Shown piece by piece: positions 17,442 to 26,337 of a stretch of DNA of 64,000 bases. Position 1 is the first letter of the stretch. Every line of letters starts with the position of its first letter. The position numbers were made by a program, and so were the translations under genes. The DNA is from Gillisella vitis. Its GTDB lineage: Bacteria; Pseudomonadota; Alphaproteobacteria; Rhizobiales; Rhizobiaceae. The notes under the pieces are model-generated. The model did not search any database. It saw only the letters and a list, made by a program, of their open reading frames with translations, and was not told where the DNA came from. The stretch lies in contig NZ_CP056049.1 in assembly GCF_021559775.1 (NCBI RefSeq), positions 310,001-374,000 of the forward strand, given 5' to 3'.

Positions 17442-18291
17442 TACCATTGTGCAAGGCGTGCTGCTGGGCGGCCTCTACGCGCTGTTTGCCGCAGGTCTCA
17501 GTCTGGTCTTCGGCATTATGCGACTGGTCAATCTTGCGCATGGCGACCTGATTGTCCTCGCCTCTTTCCTGATCCTGATGCTCGCCAATACCTTCGGGAT
17601 CAACCCGTTTCTCGCAGCCCTGATTGCCACCCCGCTGATGTTTGGGCTTGGCTGGCTGTTGCAGACCTATCTTTTGAACCGCACACTTGGCAAGGATATC
17701 CTGCCGCCGCTTCTGGTCACGTTCGGCCTGTCCATCGTGCTCCAAAACGGCCTTCTGGAAGGCTTCACCGCCGATAGCCGCCGTCTTTCGACAGGTGTGC
17801 TGGAAACCGCATCGCTGCCTTTGGCGGGATTGAACATCGGTATCATGCCGCTTTTGACGTTCGGATCGGCGATCATCGTCATTATCGCGCTCAACCAGTT
17901 GATCTACCGCACATCGCTTGGTCGGGCATTTCGGGCCACATCCGATGATCCGGTGACAGCTGGCATGATGGGGGTGCGTCCGCATCGTATCTTTGCCATG
18001 GCAACAGGGCTTGCCATGGTTGTGGTCACCATCGCGGCTCTCTATCTCAGCACCCGCGCCAATTTCGACCCAACCGCAGGGCCATCACGGCTGATCTATG
18101 CCTTCGAGGCGGTCATCATTGGCGGACTCGGATCACTGTGGGGCACATTGGCGGGCGGTGTTGTTTTGGGCATCGCCCAAACGCTCGGTGCAGCCATCAA
18201 TCCCGAATGGCAGATTTTGGCAGGCCATATCGCCTTCTTGATCGTGCTTCTGGTCAGGCCACGCGGCTTGTTTCCCCGCGCCAATGATTGA
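17428..18291 (+). CDS. Liv-type ABC transporter permease (LivH-like)
   Basis: Inner-membrane permease of 287 aa, very hydrophobic, starting MNWLDTIVQGVLLGGLYALFA as LivH proteins do. The start at 17428 overlaps the ATPase gene by 14 bp; an ATG nine codons upstream is less likely. The C-terminal GGLGSLWGTLAGGVVLGIAQ is a conserved LivH feature. Confidence 0.92.
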   Translation: MNWLDTIVQGVLLGGLYALFAAGLSLVFGIMRLVNLAHGDLIVLASFLILMLANTFGINPFLAALIATPLMFGLGWLLQTYLLNRTLGKDILPPLLVTFGLSIVLQNGLLEGFTADSRRLSTGVLETASLPLAGLNIGIMPLLTFGSAIIVIIALNQLIYRTSLGRAFRATSDDPVTAGMMGVRPHRIFAMATGLAMVVVTIAALYLSTRANFDPTAGPSRLIYAFEAVIIGGLGSLWGTLAGGVVLGIAQTLGAAINPEWQILAGHIAFLIVLLVRPRGLFPRAND

Positions 18292-18301
18292 GGATCAGCA
18301 G

Positions 18302-19393
18302 ATGACATCCACCAACATCGCCCCAACCCAAGAGAATGGCTCAACCGGCTGGCGCATTCAAACGCGAACACGGCTGTCTTCGGCCTTTACGATAGGACTC
18401 ATACTGGTCTTTGCAGCGCTGGCCTTCGCTCCTTTTTTCGTGTCGCGTGGCACAGTGCAAAATCTGTTTTACATCCTGACGATGCTGACATTGGCGCAGA
18501 ACTGGAACCTGCTTGCCGGATATGCCGGATTGATTTCGGTCGGCCAACAACTGTTTGTCGGCTGTGGAGCCTATGCGCTGTTTGCAATGGTCATTCTGCT
18601 TGGCGTCAATCCGCTGATTGCCATTCCGCTGGCAGGCGTTTTCGCCATGATCGTCGCATTGCCCACCGCCCTCTTCACCTTCCGTCTCCACGGCTCCTAT
18701 TTCGCCATCGGCACCTGGGTGATTGCAGAAGTGGGGCGGCTTGTGTTTGCCCAATGGAAAACGCTGGGCGGCGGCACGGGGGCGTCGCTGCCAAGGGAGG
18801 CCACCCGCGATATGTTTGGCCTATCCACCATCAGCACAGTGTTCGGCATGAAACCGGCTGTTGCACTGGATTCACTGGCCTATTGGCTCGCATTGTTGTT
18901 GACGGGTTTCACCATCGTTTTCGTCTATCGGCTGTTGCGCAGCAAGCAAGGACTGGGCCTTGCTGCTGTGCGCGACAATGAAACAGCGGCAACGGCACTC
19001 GGCGTGAATGCCCTTCGTCTGAAATTGACGATTTATCTTCTCACAGCAGCCCTGACCGGCATGACTGGCGCACTGATCTATCTTCAGAAAGCCCGAATTT
19101 CACCCGATGCCGCCTTTTCACTCACAGATTGGACAGCCTATGTACTGTTCATCGTCATTGTGGGTGGAATCGGCACCATCGAAGGACCTATCGTTGGCGT
19201 GATCATTTTGTTTTTCCTGCAAAATCTTCTGTCGGATTTTGGCTCATGGTATCTTTTATTGCTGGGGGCGCTTGCAATCGTAACAATGCTGTTTGCACCC
19301 AGGGGCATATGGGGGCTATTCTCAGAGCGCACCGGCATTGAGTTTTTCCCGGTTCGCCGGTTGTTGCGCGGTAGAACGAAAAACAAAAACTGA
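18302..19393 (+). CDS. Liv-type ABC transporter permease (LivM-like)
   Basis: Inner-membrane permease of 363 aa with the LivM core NWNLLAGYAGLISVGQQLFVG and the conserved loop AVRDNETAATALGVN. The ATG at 18302 has GAGGA upstream; an alternative ATG at 18284 would overlap the previous gene. It is the last gene of the importer and converges on the carboxymuconolactone-decarboxylase-family gene with a 24-bp gap. Confidence 0.92.
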   Translation: MTSTNIAPTQENGSTGWRIQTRTRLSSAFTIGLILVFAALAFAPFFVSRGTVQNLFYILTMLTLAQNWNLLAGYAGLISVGQQLFVGCGAYALFAMVILLGVNPLIAIPLAGVFAMIVALPTALFTFRLHGSYFAIGTWVIAEVGRLVFAQWKTLGGGTGASLPREATRDMFGLSTISTVFGMKPAVALDSLAYWLALLLTGFTIVFVYRLLRSKQGLGLAAVRDNETAATALGVNALRLKLTIYLLTAALTGMTGALIYLQKARISPDAAFSLTDWTAYVLFIVIVGGIGTIEGPIVGVIILFFLQNLLSDFGSWYLLLLGALAIVTMLFAPRGIWGLFSERTGIEFFPVRRLLRGRTKNKN

Positions 19394-19417
19394 CCTCACC
19401 GACAAGCAGTGCAAGGA

Positions 19418-19966
19418 TCAGTTCACCCCCAAATCCCCAGAGCCCTCTTCTACCCCGATCTCAAAGGCATTGAGGGTCATAGCAACAAACGTGTAGTAGC
19501 CAACCACACCCACGAGTTCTGCTAGGCCCGCTTGCCCCAGAACAGTCACAGCCTCGTCATGAAGCGGGCTTGGGATGAAGCGGGTCTCCAATAATGTCTT
19601 GGTATAACAATAGACGATGCGGGCTTTGTCGCTTGGAAAGGCGGGAGTGATGCGTGTTCGGATTGCCTCGATGACATTCGGCTCAATGCCAGCTTTCAAT
19701 GCCTCCCGCTTATGCGCATCCCACTCGAAAATAGCGCCCCAGTCGCGCGCAACCACAAGAATCGCAAGTTCGGACAGATCAGCACCAAGCTCTGTGTTAT
19801 AGCGAACGAATTCGCCGAGGCGTTGCGCCCTTGCGCCCAATTCAGGGCTGTGGATCCACGCCCTGAGCGGTGCTGGAATGCGACCGCGTCGGCCAGATTT
19901 TGCTTCTTCAGCCACACTTTGCTGTGCCGGTGACATGTCTTCCAATTGTAGATCGGTCAAACGCAT
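19418..19966 (-). CDS. Carboxymuconolactone decarboxylase family protein (182 aa)
   Basis: All-alpha CMD/AhpD-fold protein. The conserved region LSELAILVVARDWGAIFEWDAHKREAL is visible in the middle (about residues 78-104); the AhpD CxxC is absent, so a peroxidase role is unlikely. Proteins of this type next to aromatic genes often act as decarboxylase- or hydrolase-like steps, but the reaction is unknown. It follows the IclR gene by 18 bp and is probably the last gene of the unit that begins with the FAH-family or VOC gene. Confidence 0.82.
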   Translation of the reverse strand: MRLTDLQLEDMSPAQQSVAEEAKSGRRGRIPAPLRAWIHSPELGARAQRLGEFVRYNTELGADLSELAILVVARDWGAIFEWDAHKREALKAGIEPNVIEAIRTRITPAFPSDKARIVYCYTKTLLETRFIPSPLHDEAVTVLGQAGLAELVGVVGYYTFVAMTLNAFEIGVEEGSGDLGVN

Positions 19967-19984
19967 GCGCGTATTTCCTGAGTG

Positions 19985-20821
19985 TCACGAGAGCAGGAGG
20001 GCTTTCGCCTGAACTTCACGGTTGCCGCGCATCGATGTTTCGATCTGCCGGGCCGCATTCATCGCCATATCGACCAGCAGTGCTTTTTCCATAAGATCAA
20101 AGCGCGAGCGCGTTGTTAAAATCACCAGGGCCGCCGGGTCGAGTGCGTCACCGACAGGGATCGGAACCGCGACGCCTGCGGCATTCGGGTCAAGCTCCCC
20201 GATTGAGACAACATGGCCGTCATTTCGATATTTTAGCATCTGCTTGCGAAATTCTGCCCATGTGGTTCCAAGCCCCGCCTCCGCTATTTCCGCTCCATAA
20301 CGATCATAGAGCTTCTTGAGTTGCGAAGCTGTCATCGACGCCAGCAAGACTTTCGATCCACCGCCGCGAAACAGCGGCATTGGCCGTCCCCGACCGAAAG
20401 CGATTTGACCTGTTTCGTGCGCCAACTCCTGATGAACCGCCATTATCTTCGTACCATACATGCTGGCCAGCAGCACATCGCAGCCCGATTCCTGCGCGAC
20501 CCGCACCATAACCGGCCGACATGCGATCAGCAGGGGGTCGCACTGGCGGATATAGTAATCGAGTTCAATCACGCGCGGACCAAGAGAATAGCCACCCTCT
20601 GCGCGGCGCAACAAGCCAACGTCGCAAAGTTCCTTGACATAGCGATAGCCGGTGGGACGAGAATGCCCACAATATTGGATGATCTCGTCAGCTGACCAAA
20701 TCGGCTTATCAACCGAAAACAGATCAAGGATCAGGAGCATTTTCGTTAGGCTTGACATGCAGGCTCGCGTGTAGAGTTGTTTGCGCCGATCCGTGAGGGT
20801 CATCGCACCGTTGCGACGCAC
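19985..20821 (-). CDS. IclR-family transcriptional regulator
   Basis: IclR-type regulator of up to 278 aa. The N-terminal winged helix is seen in SADEIIQYCGHSRPTGYRYVKEL and the C-terminal effector domain in VRVAQESGCDVLLASMYGTKIMAV. The start is uncertain: GTG 20821 has a weak GGGATAG upstream, while ATG 20803 and ATG 20758 (MSSLTKMLLILDLF) also give a complete domain. It is in line with the FAH-family gene upstream (92-bp gap) and the CMD-family gene downstream. Probably the regulator of region C. Confidence 0.88.
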   Translation of the reverse strand: MRRNGAMTLTDRRKQLYTRACMSSLTKMLLILDLFSVDKPIWSADEIIQYCGHSRPTGYRYVKELCDVGLLRRAEGGYSLGPRVIELDYYIRQCDPLLIACRPVMVRVAQESGCDVLLASMYGTKIMAVHQELAHETGQIAFGRGRPMPLFRGGGSKVLLASMTASQLKKLYDRYGAEIAEAGLGTTWAEFRKQMLKYRNDGHVVSIGELDPNAAGVAVPIPVGDALDPAALVILTTRSRFDLMEKALLVDMAMNAARQIETSMRGNREVQAKALLLS

Positions 20822-20913
20822 CTATCCCACGCAGAGAGACTCGACCAAAAAAATGCACGCTAATCACCGAAGAGAAGGTGTGCAAGGTGCCCCACCTCCC
20901 TCCCCTGATCACA

Positions 20914-21849
20914 TCATGGGCTGACGGGCGCGTGTTTGCCTGTCAGTTGAACGGCTGGGCCCTTCACGCCTTTGGCCATAAGCTCAACACGTGTTTCGCG
21001 TGGCCAGGTTCTCTTCAGGTCATCGCGCACATTGATCGCCAGCCGACCAAGGCCTTCGACTTCCAACTCAACGCTATCTCCATCCTGAAATGCATTGAGA
21101 CCCCGGTGATTGGTCCCCGTGGCCACGACATCGCCCGGCTCCAAAGCCTGGATATGGCTTAGCCATTCAATGCAACGCGGGATCTTGTGCGCCATGTCAT
21201 CGGTGTTGAAATCCTGCTTGAGCTCGCCATTGACCCAAAGGCGAACCTGCAAGGATTGCGGGTCCGGGATTTCATCGGCGGTGACGATCCAGGGACCAAT
21301 CGGGGCAAACGTGTCACGCGATTTCATCTGAAAATAATTGTTCTTTTCAGGGAGGGTGCCACGCGCTGAACCATCGATGAAATTCACGTAACCGAAAACA
21401 TAGTCGCGCCAGTTCTCAGCAGAAACCTGATGCGCACGCTTGCCAATCACCAAAGCCATTTCAGCTTCCCCTTCAAAGGTCCTTGCGGGAATGTCAGGCA
21501 GGACCATGGTGCCGCCCGGTCCGATAACAGCCGTCGGTGCCTTGTGGAACGCATTGATGGCGGGCGGCTCCGCAAGTGTTCCGTCCTCCATATAGTTGAC
21601 GGCCATGCAGACGATATTGCCGGGCTTCGGCAGAGGCGCTCGCAGCGCAACCGATGCCAAGCTGATCGGCTCACCAGCGTCTGCCGCGGCTTCCAGCGCG
21701 CTGCGAAACTCATCAAACCGCGCGATTAGTCCTTGCATGAGGTCGTGTGGCCCCACATGCGCAATTGTCTCGACTGCGGACGAAACGTCTATGATGACGT
21801 CATCGCGGACGACGCCAAGTTTGTAGGAGTCGAAAAATGCAAGCTTCAT
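20914..21849 (-). CDS. Fumarylacetoacetate hydrolase family protein (311 aa)
   Basis: FAH-family enzyme, which cleaves C-C bonds of diketo acids or isomerises/decarboxylates ring-fission products. The metal-binding acids are seen as Glu128 and Glu130 in FEGEAEMALVIG and Asp159 in NFIDGSARG. The open frame extends to 21921, but the ATG at 21849 gives the family start MKLAFFDSYKLG. The 193-bp upstream gap holds one copy of a 58-bp element that recurs at 28.9 kb. A role on the ring-cleavage product made by the nearby VOC protein is inferred. Confidence 0.88.
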   Translation of the reverse strand: MKLAFFDSYKLGVVRDDVIIDVSSAVETIAHVGPHDLMQGLIARFDEFRSALEAAADAGEPISLASVALRAPLPKPGNIVCMAVNYMEDGTLAEPPAINAFHKAPTAVIGPGGTMVLPDIPARTFEGEAEMALVIGKRAHQVSAENWRDYVFGYVNFIDGSARGTLPEKNNYFQMKSRDTFAPIGPWIVTADEIPDPQSLQVRLWVNGELKQDFNTDDMAHKIPRCIEWLSHIQALEPGDVVATGTNHRGLNAFQDGDSVELEVEGLGRLAINVRDDLKRTWPRETRVELMAKGVKGPAVQLTGKHAPVSP

Positions 21850-21863
21850 GAAGATGATCTCTA

Positions 21864-21921
21864 AGCTAGAGTTTATCGAGGAAAATGGCACCCAGTTTTC
21901 TGAAAAGACAAACGAAAACAA
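21864..21921. repeat. Shared intergenic element, copy A
   Basis: About 58 bp, beginning GCTAGAGTTTATCGAGGAAA and ending with a block whose core is GAAAAGACAAACGAAAAC. The same block, in inverted orientation, occurs at about 28941-29000 with GCTTAGAGTTTGTCAAGGAA at its other end. The two copies agree at both ends and differ in the middle. Here it lies just upstream of the FAH-family gene. Confidence 0.7.
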
Positions 21922-22042
21922 GACAACCTAAACTCTGTCCGGCTCAATCTGAGCCTGACAGAATCCAGCCCCTCGTTGATGCGCGTCTGATACGAGAAAT
22001 CAGGAGCGCCCGATTGCCGATCCGGCACTTTGCGCCGAAGCG

Positions 22043-22576
22043 TTACTGGGTTTCCAAGATCTTCTGCTTCAGCTTTTCATTGAAACGATCGCGCCACTCG
22101 TGCAAGGGCTGAAAGTCTTCATGCGCACGATTGGTTGCCTCGGATATGCGATAAATCTCATCGGCCGGAAGGGTGAAATCGACCGGATCGGCGCAAGGCT
22201 GTTTGACATACCATTCCGTGTCGGTGAAATATTCCAGCCGGTTGCCCTCAGGATCAGGGAAATAGATCGACCAGGCAATGCCGTGGCTCACGCAACGCAT
22301 CTCCTTGGTTCCAGCATCAACAAGACGACGATGGACTTCACGCACTTCTTCAAGCGTGTCCAACTTGAACGAAAGCTGCTGCACCTGCGGGGTGTCAGCT
22401 GTCCGGCCAGCAAATAGCGCAACCTGGTGATGTTCCTCGATGTTGCGGCTCAAGAAGCACATTCTGCCCGGCACTTCATCTGTGACGATAAACCCGAGCA
22501 CATTGATGTAATATTCACGCATGAGCGCGAGATCGTGAACGAAAAGCCCGACATGGCTGATGGAAACCTGTTGCAT
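22043..22576 (-). CDS. VOC-superfamily protein, probable ring-cleavage dioxygenase or isomerase
   Basis: Single vicinal-oxygen-chelate domain of 177 aa (start at 22576 with GGGAGGT upstream; the longer open frame to 22666 crosses palindromic promoter sequence). Candidate metal ligands are His8 (ISHVG), His49/His50 (EEHHQVALF) and Glu115 (NRLEYF). At the start of the second half, where extradiol enzymes have His (HxxF), this protein has Gln67 (QQLSF). The context of FAD monooxygenase and FAH-family hydrolases favours extradiol cleavage of a trihydroxylated ring, but the Gln leaves other VOC chemistry open. Confidence 0.75.
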   Translation of the reverse strand: MQQVSISHVGLFVHDLALMREYYINVLGFIVTDEVPGRMCFLSRNIEEHHQVALFAGRTADTPQVQQLSFKLDTLEEVREVHRRLVDAGTKEMRCVSHGIAWSIYFPDPEGNRLEYFTDTEWYVKQPCADPVDFTLPADEIYRISEATNRAHEDFQPLHEWRDRFNEKLKQKILETQ

Positions 22577-22671
22577 TCCTACCTCCCTGAAACTCATTTT
22601 TGATAACAGAACGATATTCCCAATATCGAATACCATATCAATCTCACAAATTGAGATTAACGTCAATATCG
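22577..22671. promoter_or_regulatory. VOC-gene promoter with two operator-like repeats
   Basis: Contains CGATATT-CCC-AATATCG (22612-22628) and AATCTCA-N7-AGATTAA (22640-22660, reading TGAGATT on the second arm). The second motif recurs with identical spacing at 23163-23183 in the GlcG/PrpD divergent promoter. Confidence 0.6.
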
Positions 22672-23115
22672 TTATAGCGCCTTCGCCGGCAAAATCGCAG
22701 AGATGGTCTCGGCGTTCGATAAAAGCGCGTCCAAGGCAGCCTGCGCAATGCGTTCATCCTGATGGGACTGAACCCCAGACACACCGATTCCGCCCAAGCA
22801 CCATTTTTCAACCATGATCGGCAGCCCGCCCTGAATCGGCAATCCGTATGAAAGTTTGAGAAAAACGGGTCTTTCCGCGATTCTTTCTTCCATATCCTTT
22901 GATTTTCGCCGGGAAATTGCCGCCATTTTCGCTTTTCCAATGGCGATTTCGCTGGTGGCAGAGCCGGTGCCATCCATTCGTTCAAGACGAAGAAGAGCGC
23001 CGCCTTCGTCAACAATGGCAATCGTGACACTCCAACTGTTTGCTTCGGCACATATGCGGGCTGCCTCGCACATCAGAATTATGTCGATCTCATTCAGGTG
23101 TGGCCTCATATGCAT
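22672..23115 (-). CDS. GlcG/HbpS-family protein (147 aa)
   Basis: Small GlcG-type protein (haem-binding/cofactor-binding PAS-like fold) with the typical pattern VTIAIVDEGGALLRLERMDGTGSATSEIAIGKAKMAA and a glycine-rich GLPIQGGLPI segment. Such proteins often accompany aromatic or glycolate catabolic genes; their biochemical role is unclear. It has no signal peptide. It is divergent from the MmgE/PrpD gene. Confidence 0.82.
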   Translation of the reverse strand: MHMRPHLNEIDIILMCEAARICAEANSWSVTIAIVDEGGALLRLERMDGTGSATSEIAIGKAKMAAISRRKSKDMEERIAERPVFLKLSYGLPIQGGLPIMVEKWCLGGIGVSGVQSHQDERIAQAALDALLSNAETISAILPAKAL

Positions 23116-23369
23116 GTGTCATTTTCTCCTTAGGAATGAAAGTCTCTGGAAAAATCAGATAAATCTCATAATATTAGATTAATTGACATTTTCAAAGAGG
23201 CATGCCAAACCTTTTAGCGTCGCTGACACGTCGCGATCTCACTCTGGGGGGAGTCCATGTTTTTCCGCGGTCATACAATCAATCTGGCCTTAATGCTGGA
23301 CGCAGCAGCATCCGTAAGCAGATGGCAGCCAAGCCAAGCTCTTCAAGAACACGCAAAGGGAACCCATCG
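23116..23369. promoter_or_regulatory. Divergent promoter, GlcG-like / MmgE-PrpD
   Basis: AT-rich region carrying AATCTCA-N7-AGATTAA at 23163-23183, the same half-sites and spacing as at 22640-22660. The open frame of the PrpD gene extends upstream through part of this region, but the AAAGGGA box before ATG 23370 supports the shorter gene. Confidence 0.6.
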
Positions 23370-24842
23370 ATGACCACGTTGATTGACGACGTTTCCAAAC
23401 GGATCGCTTCAGGAGCACCCTTTCGGCAAGATCCCCTTGTTTCGCAGGGCCTGTCTATCCACGTCCTCGACACTATCGGTGCATGGATTGCGGGGCGTGC
23501 GACACGAGAAGGCCATCGTCTTTCACGGCTCAGAGATGAGAAATCCCAGTCATTGGCACCACTGACGCGCTCAACACTGGACACGATTGCACTGAGGGTC
23601 GCCACCGCAAGGCTGAGCGAGGTGGACGATGTGCATATGCCCTCATGCACAACGCCGGGCGCGATTGTGGTTATGACGGCTTTGTCTTTGATGGCGGATC
23701 GTGCGGACGCCATTCTGTTTATCGATGCACTCCACGCGGGATATGAGATCATGACCCGCCTTGGCGAGGCGGTGTCCGGTCCTGATATCTTACACAAGGG
23801 CATCTGGCCGACCTATATGCTCGCACCGGTCACGACGGCCGCAGTCACCGCAAAGCTTTTGGGCTTGGATTGGGAACGGACAGCGCATGCCCTGGCCATT
23901 GCGCTTTCCACATCGAGTGGAAGGCCGGGAGGCAGCGTGAGTGGCGGGGTGGTTGGTGGCGCGGGAACCTCTGCGCGTTGGCTGTTCGCGGGCCTTGCCG
24001 CAAAAACGGGCTGCATCGCCGCCCTCAGTGCCTCGAAAGGCTTCAATGGCGATAGAAGCTTCATGGATGGAGAGTGGCCCGCCCGAAGCCACGGCGTAAC
24101 ATTGGAGAAAGATATTCTCCTGAATGTCTTTGAAGGTCAGGCGGCCGTCCTGGGCACCAGTATCAAACCTTATTGCGCAGCCAAGCACGCCATAGCCGCC
24201 ATCGACGGCTTTCAAAGGCTTCTGAAACAGGGGGTTCCGCTTGACACTGTGAGCAAGGTCGTTGTGAAAGCCCCACCCGTGCATGCTGGCATGATCGGCC
24301 ACCATGATGTCAGTTTGAGCCGCCTTTCTCGCATTACCAGTTGCAGCTACAATCTCGCTCTGGCGGCATTTTGGCCGGATAAATTGCTCGATATCGAGCG
24401 AACCGATGCCGTGGCTGACCCAGCGGTGGTGGAGTTTGCAAAAAAGGTGGAGGTTGTTGCCGATCCTGAACTGGCGCACCAATGCCCTCAGAATTACCCC
24501 GCGAGCATCGATCTTTTCATCAATGAGAGGATTATTGCTTCAATTGCCATATCGGACGCCCTCGGCGACCCCGCCAAACCCTTCGATCTTGATTTGGCAC
24601 GAGGAAAATTTCGCCGTCTCGCACGCGGTGTCATCCGTGAAAGCCTGGCGATGCACATCGAGCAATGCTGTCTGGACTTGAACAATCCAACGGCTGGGCC
24701 GGAACTGGCGGCGATCATGACGGAGATAGACAATTCACTGACACCCAAAACGGTGGCAGACCATGACAGGGAAGACATGCAAAACGCCGGAATCATATCG
24801 GCCGCAGAACTGGAGAGGAGAGATTATGGTAGGGTCAGTTGA
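23370..24842 (+). CDS. MmgE/PrpD-family protein (490 aa)
   Basis: MmgE/PrpD family, whose characterised members are 2-methylcitrate dehydratase and cis-aconitate decarboxylase; many others in catabolic clusters have no assigned reaction. Visible hallmarks are SEVDDVHMPSCTTPGAIVV near residue 90 (in place of the common DD.h...H.g), a long helical first domain and ...VVVKAPPVHAGMIGHHDV in the second domain. Its last 17 bp overlap the start of the FAD monooxygenase gene, so the two are co-translated. A dehydration or decarboxylation of an acid in the pathway is an inference. Confidence 0.85.
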   Translation: MTTLIDDVSKRIASGAPFRQDPLVSQGLSIHVLDTIGAWIAGRATREGHRLSRLRDEKSQSLAPLTRSTLDTIALRVATARLSEVDDVHMPSCTTPGAIVVMTALSLMADRADAILFIDALHAGYEIMTRLGEAVSGPDILHKGIWPTYMLAPVTTAAVTAKLLGLDWERTAHALAIALSTSSGRPGGSVSGGVVGGAGTSARWLFAGLAAKTGCIAALSASKGFNGDRSFMDGEWPARSHGVTLEKDILLNVFEGQAAVLGTSIKPYCAAKHAIAAIDGFQRLLKQGVPLDTVSKVVVKAPPVHAGMIGHHDVSLSRLSRITSCSYNLALAAFWPDKLLDIERTDAVADPAVVEFAKKVEVVADPELAHQCPQNYPASIDLFINERIIASIAISDALGDPAKPFDLDLARGKFRRLARGVIRESLAMHIEQCCLDLNNPTAGPELAAIMTEIDNSLTPKTVADHDREDMQNAGIISAAELERRDYGRVS

Positions 24843-26337
24843 TGTCGTCATTGTAGGGTTGGGTCCAACAGGTGCCACCTTGGCGAACCTGCTGTGCAGC
24901 ATGGACCTGACGGTATGCATCGTTGAGGCCGATGAAACGATGTTTACGCTGCCGCGCGCGACCCATTTTGATGGGGAGGTGATGCGAGTGTTTCAAACAA
25001 TCGGACTTGCAGACAAGATCAAGCCCGACACACATGTCAATCCCGGCATGACCTTTATCAACGCACAGCACGAAGTCATCCTGCACTGGCCGCGTCCCGC
25101 CGAAGTGGGGCCGCAGAACTGGCATGGAAGTTATCGCTTTCACCAACCCGCACTGGAAACGGTGTTGCGGGAGGGCCTCAATCGCTTCCCGCAAGCAAAG
25201 GTATTATCCGGCTGTGAAGTCGTTTCACTGGAACAGGGCGAATACGGCGTTGTCGCACAATACCGCACGCGCAAGACTGGTGAAACCGCATCAATCAAAG
25301 GCCGTTACCTTGTTGGATGTGACGGCGGACGATCGCCTGTTCGTGGCATGATCTCGAGCCAGCTTGAGGATCTCGGAAGCCATGAACGTTGGATCGTGGT
25401 CGATCTGCTGATGAACCGAGACGTTGAAGGCCTGACCGATGGTACGGTTCAATTTTGCAACCCGGTGCGCCCCACGACCTTCATGCGTTGCGTCAAGAAC
25501 CGACGCCGGTGGGAGTTTATGGTGATGCCCAGGGATGATCTTGAACAGCTTCTGACGCCCGAGGGTATTTGGGGGCTCCTTTCGCCCTGGCTGACGCCCG
25601 ATGATGGCGAGATCGAGCGTGCGGTGACCTATTTCTTCCACGCTGTCATGGCCAAGCCATGGCGGGTGGATCGCGTGCTTCTTGCCGGAGATGCCGCGCA
25701 CCAGACACCGCCTTTCCTTGGTCAGGGGCTTTGTGCTGGCATCAGGGACAGTTCCAACCTCGCCTGGAAGCTCGCCAGCGTGATCAAAGGCACCGCATCG
25801 GAGGCTCTCCTCGATACGTATGAACAGGAGCGAGCGCCACACGTTCGCAAATATATCGAGAATGCCATTCAGATCGGCAGTATCATTCAGACAGTTGACC
25901 CTGAACTGGCGCGCGAGAGAGATGAGAATCTGGCCAAGGGTGGGCGGTTTATCACCTCAATCAACGCGCAACTTGGTGAGGGATTGCATGGATCAGAACC
26001 GCTCCCGGCGGGAATGATTTCGCGGCAACCGATCCTGACGTCCGGTCGCCCGCTAGACGACGTGGTCGGCAATGCTTTCGTGGTTCTTGGTGCGCAGGAT
26101 GTGTTGGATAAGGTGTCGCAAGACACGCGCAGGCGATGGCATGACATCGGTTTGGTCTGCCTTGCCGATGAGGGCAGCGACTATTTGGCTGAGATTGGGG
26201 CGATGGCCATCATCATTCGGCCCGACCGTTACATTTTGGGGATCGCCAATAGCCCGCAAGACCTTGACCGTATCTCAGAATTACTTCCCACTTGGGGGCA
26301 GCGGACAGACATGATTGGGATGGCGGCACAAAGGTAA
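24826..26337 (+). CDS. FAD-dependent monooxygenase, MhpA/PobA-like
   Basis: Class A flavoprotein hydroxylase of 503 aa. FAD-binding GLGPTG sits at residues 11-16, the DG motif in YLVGCDGGRSPVR, and the second FAD motif in LLAGDAAHQTPPFLGQGLC. The C-terminal segment is shorter than that of the 585-aa hydroxylase at 12.6 kb, closer to MhpA (3-(3-hydroxyphenyl)propanoate hydroxylase). GGAGAGGAG precedes the ATG at 24826. It likely adds a hydroxyl group next to an existing one to prepare a ring for cleavage. Substrate unknown. Confidence 0.88.
   Translation: MVGSVDVVIVGLGPTGATLANLLCSMDLTVCIVEADETMFTLPRATHFDGEVMRVFQTIGLADKIKPDTHVNPGMTFINAQHEVILHWPRPAEVGPQNWHGSYRFHQPALETVLREGLNRFPQAKVLSGCEVVSLEQGEYGVVAQYRTRKTGETASIKGRYLVGCDGGRSPVRGMISSQLEDLGSHERWIVVDLLMNRDVEGLTDGTVQFCNPVRPTTFMRCVKNRRRWEFMVMPRDDLEQLLTPEGIWGLLSPWLTPDDGEIERAVTYFFHAVMAKPWRVDRVLLAGDAAHQTPPFLGQGLCAGIRDSSNLAWKLASVIKGTASEALLDTYEQERAPHVRKYIENAIQIGSIIQTVDPELARERDENLAKGGRFITSINAQLGEGLHGSEPLPAGMISRQPILTSGRPLDDVVGNAFVVLGAQDVLDKVSQDTRRRWHDIGLVCLADEGSDYLAEIGAMAIIIRPDRYILGIANSPQDLDRISELLPTWGQRTDMIGMAAQR

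Noticed and set aside
17356..17985. 209-codon open frame on the minus strand
   Set aside because: Antisense to the LivH-like permease; a run of Gln, Asp and Arg typical of the reverse of a membrane gene.
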